Shown here in pieces: positions 61,304 through 64,000 of a stretch of DNA of 64,000 nt (positions within the stretch are counted from its first letter, which is position 1; each line of letters starts with the position of its first letter). The DNA comes from Flavobacterium sp. N1994. Lineage in GTDB: Bacteria; Bacteroidota; Bacteroidia; Flavobacteriales; Flavobacteriaceae. The position numbers and the translations under genes were made by a program. The stretch is from positions 2,604,001 through 2,668,000 of the forward strand of contig NZ_CP109999.1 in the NCBI RefSeq assembly GCF_025947145.1, in the 5' to 3' direction. The notes under the pieces are model-generated. The model was not told where the DNA came from and made no database searches. It worked only from the letters and a program-made list of their open reading frames with translations.

Positions 61304-62830
61304 TTAATGTTTAAAATGACGTGTTCCTGTAAATACCATTGCAACTTTATTTTCATTGCAAAAATTAATGCTCAGCTCATCTTTTATAGAGCCTCCGGGT
61401 TGAATTACAGCGGTAATTCCAGCATTGTGAGCAATTTCGACACAGTCTGGAAAAGGGAAAAATGCATCACTTGCCATCACTGCTCCATGCAAATCAAAAC
61501 CAAAAGTAGTTGCTTTTTCAATCGCTTGTTTCAAAGCATCTACTCGAGAAGTTTGACCTGTCCCCGATGCTACTAATGTACTGTTTTTTGCAAATACAAT
61601 CGTGTTTGATTTAGTATTTTTACAAATTTTTGAAGCAAATAATAAATCGTCAATTTCTTGCTCAGTAGGTGCTGTGTTGGTTACTGTTTTTAAGTCGGAT
61701 TTAGAGTCGGTAACATTGTTTTTATCCTGAACCAAAAGGCCGTTCAAACAGGTTCTCACTTGACGGTTGGGTAAGGCCACATCATGTTGAACCAAGATGA
61801 TTCTGTTTTTCTTTTCTGATAAAATGGCGATCGCTTCATCATCATAACTTGGAGCAATAACAACTTCACAAAAAAGTGAATTTATTTCATGGGCTGTTGC
61901 CAAATCTATTTTGCCATTAGCAATCAAAACTCCTCCAAAAGCAGAAGTAGGATCGCCAGCTAAAGCGGCTAAATAAGCATCTTTCATAGTGCTTCTTGTC
62001 GCCAGTCCACAAGCATTATTATGCTTCAAAATGGCAAAAGTTGGCTGATTTTCTTTGAATTCCAAGATCAAATTTACAGCGGCATCAACATCAAGCAAAT
62101 TGTTATACGACAATTCCTTACCGTGCAATTTGGTAAACATTGTATCAAAGTCTCCAAAGAAAAAGCCTTTCTGATGCGGGTTTTCACCATAGCGTAATAT
62201 CTGACCATTGTCAATACTAGTTTTGAAATAGGTTTCGTCGGTATTGAAATAATTAAAAATAGCAGTGTCATAATGGGAGGAAACATGAAAAGCTCTAGTG
62301 GCTAATACTTTTCTTTGTTCCAAAGTTGTCGCTCCGTTTTGAGTAGAAATTAAATCCAACAACATGGCATATTCTTTAACCGAAGCCACAATAACAGTAT
62401 CTTTAAAATTTTTGGCTGCAGCCCGAATTAAGGAAATACCACCAATATCAATTTTTTCAATTATATCTGCTTCACTAGCTCCCGAAGCAACTGTTTTTTC
62501 AAACGGATACAAATCCACAATGACTAAATCAATTTGTGGAATTTCAAAATCAATCATTTCTTGAACATCCCCAGCATTTTCTTGACGGTTTAAGATGCCT
62601 CCAAATATTTTTGGATGTAATGTTTTTACTCGACCCCCTAAAATTGAGGGATAGGAAGTTACTTCTTCTACAGGAACTACTGGAATTCCTAAATTAGTAA
62701 TAAATTCTTCCGTGCCACCAGTGGAATATAGAGTGACATTTTGTTCGTGTAGTTGCCGAACGATGGGTTCTAAACCCTCTTTTGAAAACACTGAAATCAG
62801 TGCCGATTGGATTGTTTTTGTAGTGCTCAT
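61304..62830 (-). CDS. purH: Bifunctional AICAR formyltransferase / IMP cyclohydrolase
   Basis: 508 residues from the ATG at 62828-62830; a 23-residue open extension crosses the promoter and is rejected. Residues about 1-145 are the MGS-like IMP cyclohydrolase domain (LYSTGGTEEFITNLG, VKTLHPKIFGGIL). The rest is the AICAR transformylase domain (LRYGENPHQKGFFFG, FAILKHNNACGLAT, ASDAFFPFPDCVEIAHNAGITAVIQPGGSIKD near the end). It performs the last two steps of IMP synthesis. Length and both active regions are normal. It is directly upstream of mreB, but mreB seems to have its own promoter. Confidence 0.97.
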   Translation of the reverse strand: MSTTKTIQSALISVFSKEGLEPIVRQLHEQNVTLYSTGGTEEFITNLGIPVVPVEEVTSYPSILGGRVKTLHPKIFGGILNRQENAGDVQEMIDFEIPQIDLVIVDLYPFEKTVASGASEADIIEKIDIGGISLIRAAAKNFKDTVIVASVKEYAMLLDLISTQNGATTLEQRKVLATRAFHVSSHYDTAIFNYFNTDETYFKTSIDNGQILRYGENPHQKGFFFGDFDTMFTKLHGKELSYNNLLDVDAAVNLILEFKENQPTFAILKHNNACGLATRSTMKDAYLAALAGDPTSAFGGVLIANGKIDLATAHEINSLFCEVVIAPSYDDEAIAILSEKKNRIILVQHDVALPNRQVRTCLNGLLVQDKNNVTDSKSDLKTVTNTAPTEQEIDDLLFASKICKNTKSNTIVFAKNSTLVASGTGQTSRVDALKQAIEKATTFGFDLHGAVMASDAFFPFPDCVEIAHNAGITAVIQPGGSIKDELSINFCNENKVAMVFTGTRHFKH

Positions 62831-62852
62831 AGTGTAGTTGTGTTTAAGCCAA

Positions 62853-62883
62853 CAAAAGTAGTTTTTTTGCCAGCAAAATTCAA
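62853..62883 (-). promoter_or_regulatory. Promoter of purH
   Basis: On the minus strand TTG (62883-62881) and TACTTTTG (62860-62853, perfect TAnnTTTG) are 20 bases apart. The box ends 22 bases before the purH ATG. No purine riboswitch fold is apparent in this short leader. Confidence 0.6.
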
Positions 62884-62993
62884 GCAAGAACTGTAACAAT
62901 ATTTTATTTTATGACACCTATAAGTCATTTGATAAAATAGCTCGGATTTCCATTATTTTTATTGAAATTTACAATTCCAAAAACAACTAGTAC

Positions 62994-64000
62994 ATGTTAC
63001 TTTATTTCAGACTGCTTAAAGAAAGTTTTGCCTTTGCCATGAATGCGTTACGCAACAATAAATTGCGAACGATGCTTTCTTTATTGGGAGTTACCATCGG
63101 AATATTTTCTATTATTGCGGTACTAGCAGCTGTCGATTCATTGGATAAAAAAATAAAAGCCGATTTAAGTACTTTAGATAAAAATACCATTTATTTAACT
63201 AGTCAATCCTTTGGCCCAACCGAAGTGCCAAGATGGAAAAGAGAACATTTTCCAAAAGTAAATTTCGAAGAATACCAATATTTAAAAGGCTCTTTGAATC
63301 ATGTGGAGAATACCTGCTTTCAATATTTTACTTCCAATCAAAATATCAAACAAGAATCAAAAACCGTTTCTGCTGTTAATATGGTTCCGGTGACTTCAGA
63401 GTTTGTAGATATTCAGCGAATGGAATTTTCAGAAGGGCGTTTTTTCAATGAAGCAGAATCCAATGCAGGAAAACAAGTAGTTGTTTTAGGCTATGATATT
63501 GCCAAAAGTTTGTTTGAAGATTTTGATCCAATTGGAAAAACAGTTAGAATGTACGGGCAACAATTTACCGTTATTGGGGTAACCAAAAAGAAAGGTTCTG
63601 GAATGGATCTTGGAGGTGGGGATGATACTTCGGCTTTTTTTCCATCCACTTTCTTGAGAAGAATATATGGCGATAATAACCCTCAAGTGCTACCAGTCAT
63701 TATTATTAAGCCCGAAAAGGGAGTTGATATGGATGCCCTAAAAGGAGAAATAGCTCAAAAACTTCGTAACGTTAGAGGGGTAAAACAAGGAGATATCGAT
63801 AATTTTTTCATCAACGTTTTGTCGGGATTCACTGATTTAATTGATGGAATCATAGGTAATCTTAAAATAGGAGGGTGGATTATAAGTCTGTTCTCTCTGT
63901 TGGTTGGTGGTTTTGGAATTGCTAATATTATGTTTGTTTCTGTAAAAGAAAGAACTAGTCTTATTGGTATCCAAAAATCATTGGGAGCCAAAAACAAGTT
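62994..64000 (+). CDS. MacB/FtsX-type ABC transporter permease (runs off the right edge)
   Basis: 335 residues are visible from the ATG at 62994, in frame to the window end. The N-terminus ESFAFAMNALRNNKLRTMLSLLGVTIGIFSIIAVLA is the standard MacB-type permease start with the first membrane helix. A large periplasmic domain (about 50-275) contains EGRFFNEAESNAGKQVVVLGYDIAKSLF and FTVIGVTKKKGSGMDLGG. The second helix and FGIANIMFVSVKERTSLIGIQKSLGAKNK (the FtsX coupling motif) come just before the edge. Expected full length is about 410 residues. Substrate is unknown; such permeases export peptides, drugs or lipoproteins. Confidence 0.92.
   Translation, partial: MLLYFRLLKESFAFAMNALRNNKLRTMLSLLGVTIGIFSIIAVLAAVDSLDKKIKADLSTLDKNTIYLTSQSFGPTEVPRWKREHFPKVNFEEYQYLKGSLNHVENTCFQYFTSNQNIKQESKTVSAVNMVPVTSEFVDIQRMEFSEGRFFNEAESNAGKQVVVLGYDIAKSLFEDFDPIGKTVRMYGQQFTVIGVTKKKGSGMDLGGGDDTSAFFPSTFLRRIYGDNNPQVLPVIIIKPEKGVDMDALKGEIAQKLRNVRGVKQGDIDNFFINVLSGFTDLIDGIIGNLKIGGWIISLFSLLVGGFGIANIMFVSVKERTSLIGIQKSLGAKNK

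Noticed and set aside
62831..62993. Purine riboswitch before purH
   Set aside because: The leader after the promoter is only about 20 bases, too short, and no aptamer-like pairing was found.

Overview
The window looks like a chromosomal segment of a flavobacterium (Bacteroidota, Flavobacteriia). The DNA is AT-rich. It carries a SusC/SusD/SusE outer-membrane system, proteins with type IX secretion C-terminal sorting signals, a mevalonate-type isoprenoid pathway, and several promoters with the Bacteroidota -7 element TAnnTTTG. I cannot name a species from sequence alone.

Layout. 1-223: start of a diphosphomevalonate decarboxylase gene running off the left edge, divergent from tspO. 836-4836: cell-surface genes, namely a 735-residue protein with about 22 repeats of 17 residues and an S74 chaperone end, two small paralogous membrane proteins, and a secreted adhesin-like protein. 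5176-6732: tandem PAS-LuxR regulators with non-ATG starts. 6735-8587: a flavoprotein and a glycerophosphodiesterase. 8589-29423: an alpha-glucan utilisation locus. 29544-34632: AsmA-like protein, HMG-CoA reductase and a GYDIA-type GHMP kinase. 34689-42192: a leftward envelope block (PpiD/SurA-like foldase, CorC-like protein, LptC, TPR protein, outer-membrane protein) ending in coaX. 42292-44540: tRNA-Phe followed by a small accessory zone with a 14-bp copy of the tRNA 3' end, covarying hairpins, a broken acyltransferase, a broken unknown ORF and a 42-bp minisatellite. 44543-48336: two POT peptide transporters and a thioredoxin-like protein. 48348-53044: comEC, an NlpC/P60 lipoprotein, lpxB and surE. 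53247-55517: tail-specific protease. 55619-61249: mreB-mreC-mreD-mrdA-rodA cell-shape cluster. 61304-62830: purH. 62994-64000: the start of a MacB/FtsX-type ABC permease.

The alpha-glucan locus reads as one pathway. A secreted GH13 amylase cuts polymer, and SusC/D/E capture and import oligosaccharides. Two exported GH13 enzymes and a GH31 alpha-glucosidase trim them. An SLC45-like MFS carrier brings maltose into the cytoplasm, where GH65 phosphorylase and beta-phosphoglucomutase yield glucose and glucose 6-phosphate. A LacI-family regulator sits between the two arms. A perfect 14-bp palindrome before susC and a matching 8-bp core before the transporter gene are its likely operators.

Most of the window is ordinary, well-conserved flavobacterial gene content. 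The least explained material is the tRNA-Phe accessory zone (42404-44540), the repeat-bearing gap at 19261-19334, and the tandem regulator pair. I did not find a convincing new defence, CRISPR or mobile system.
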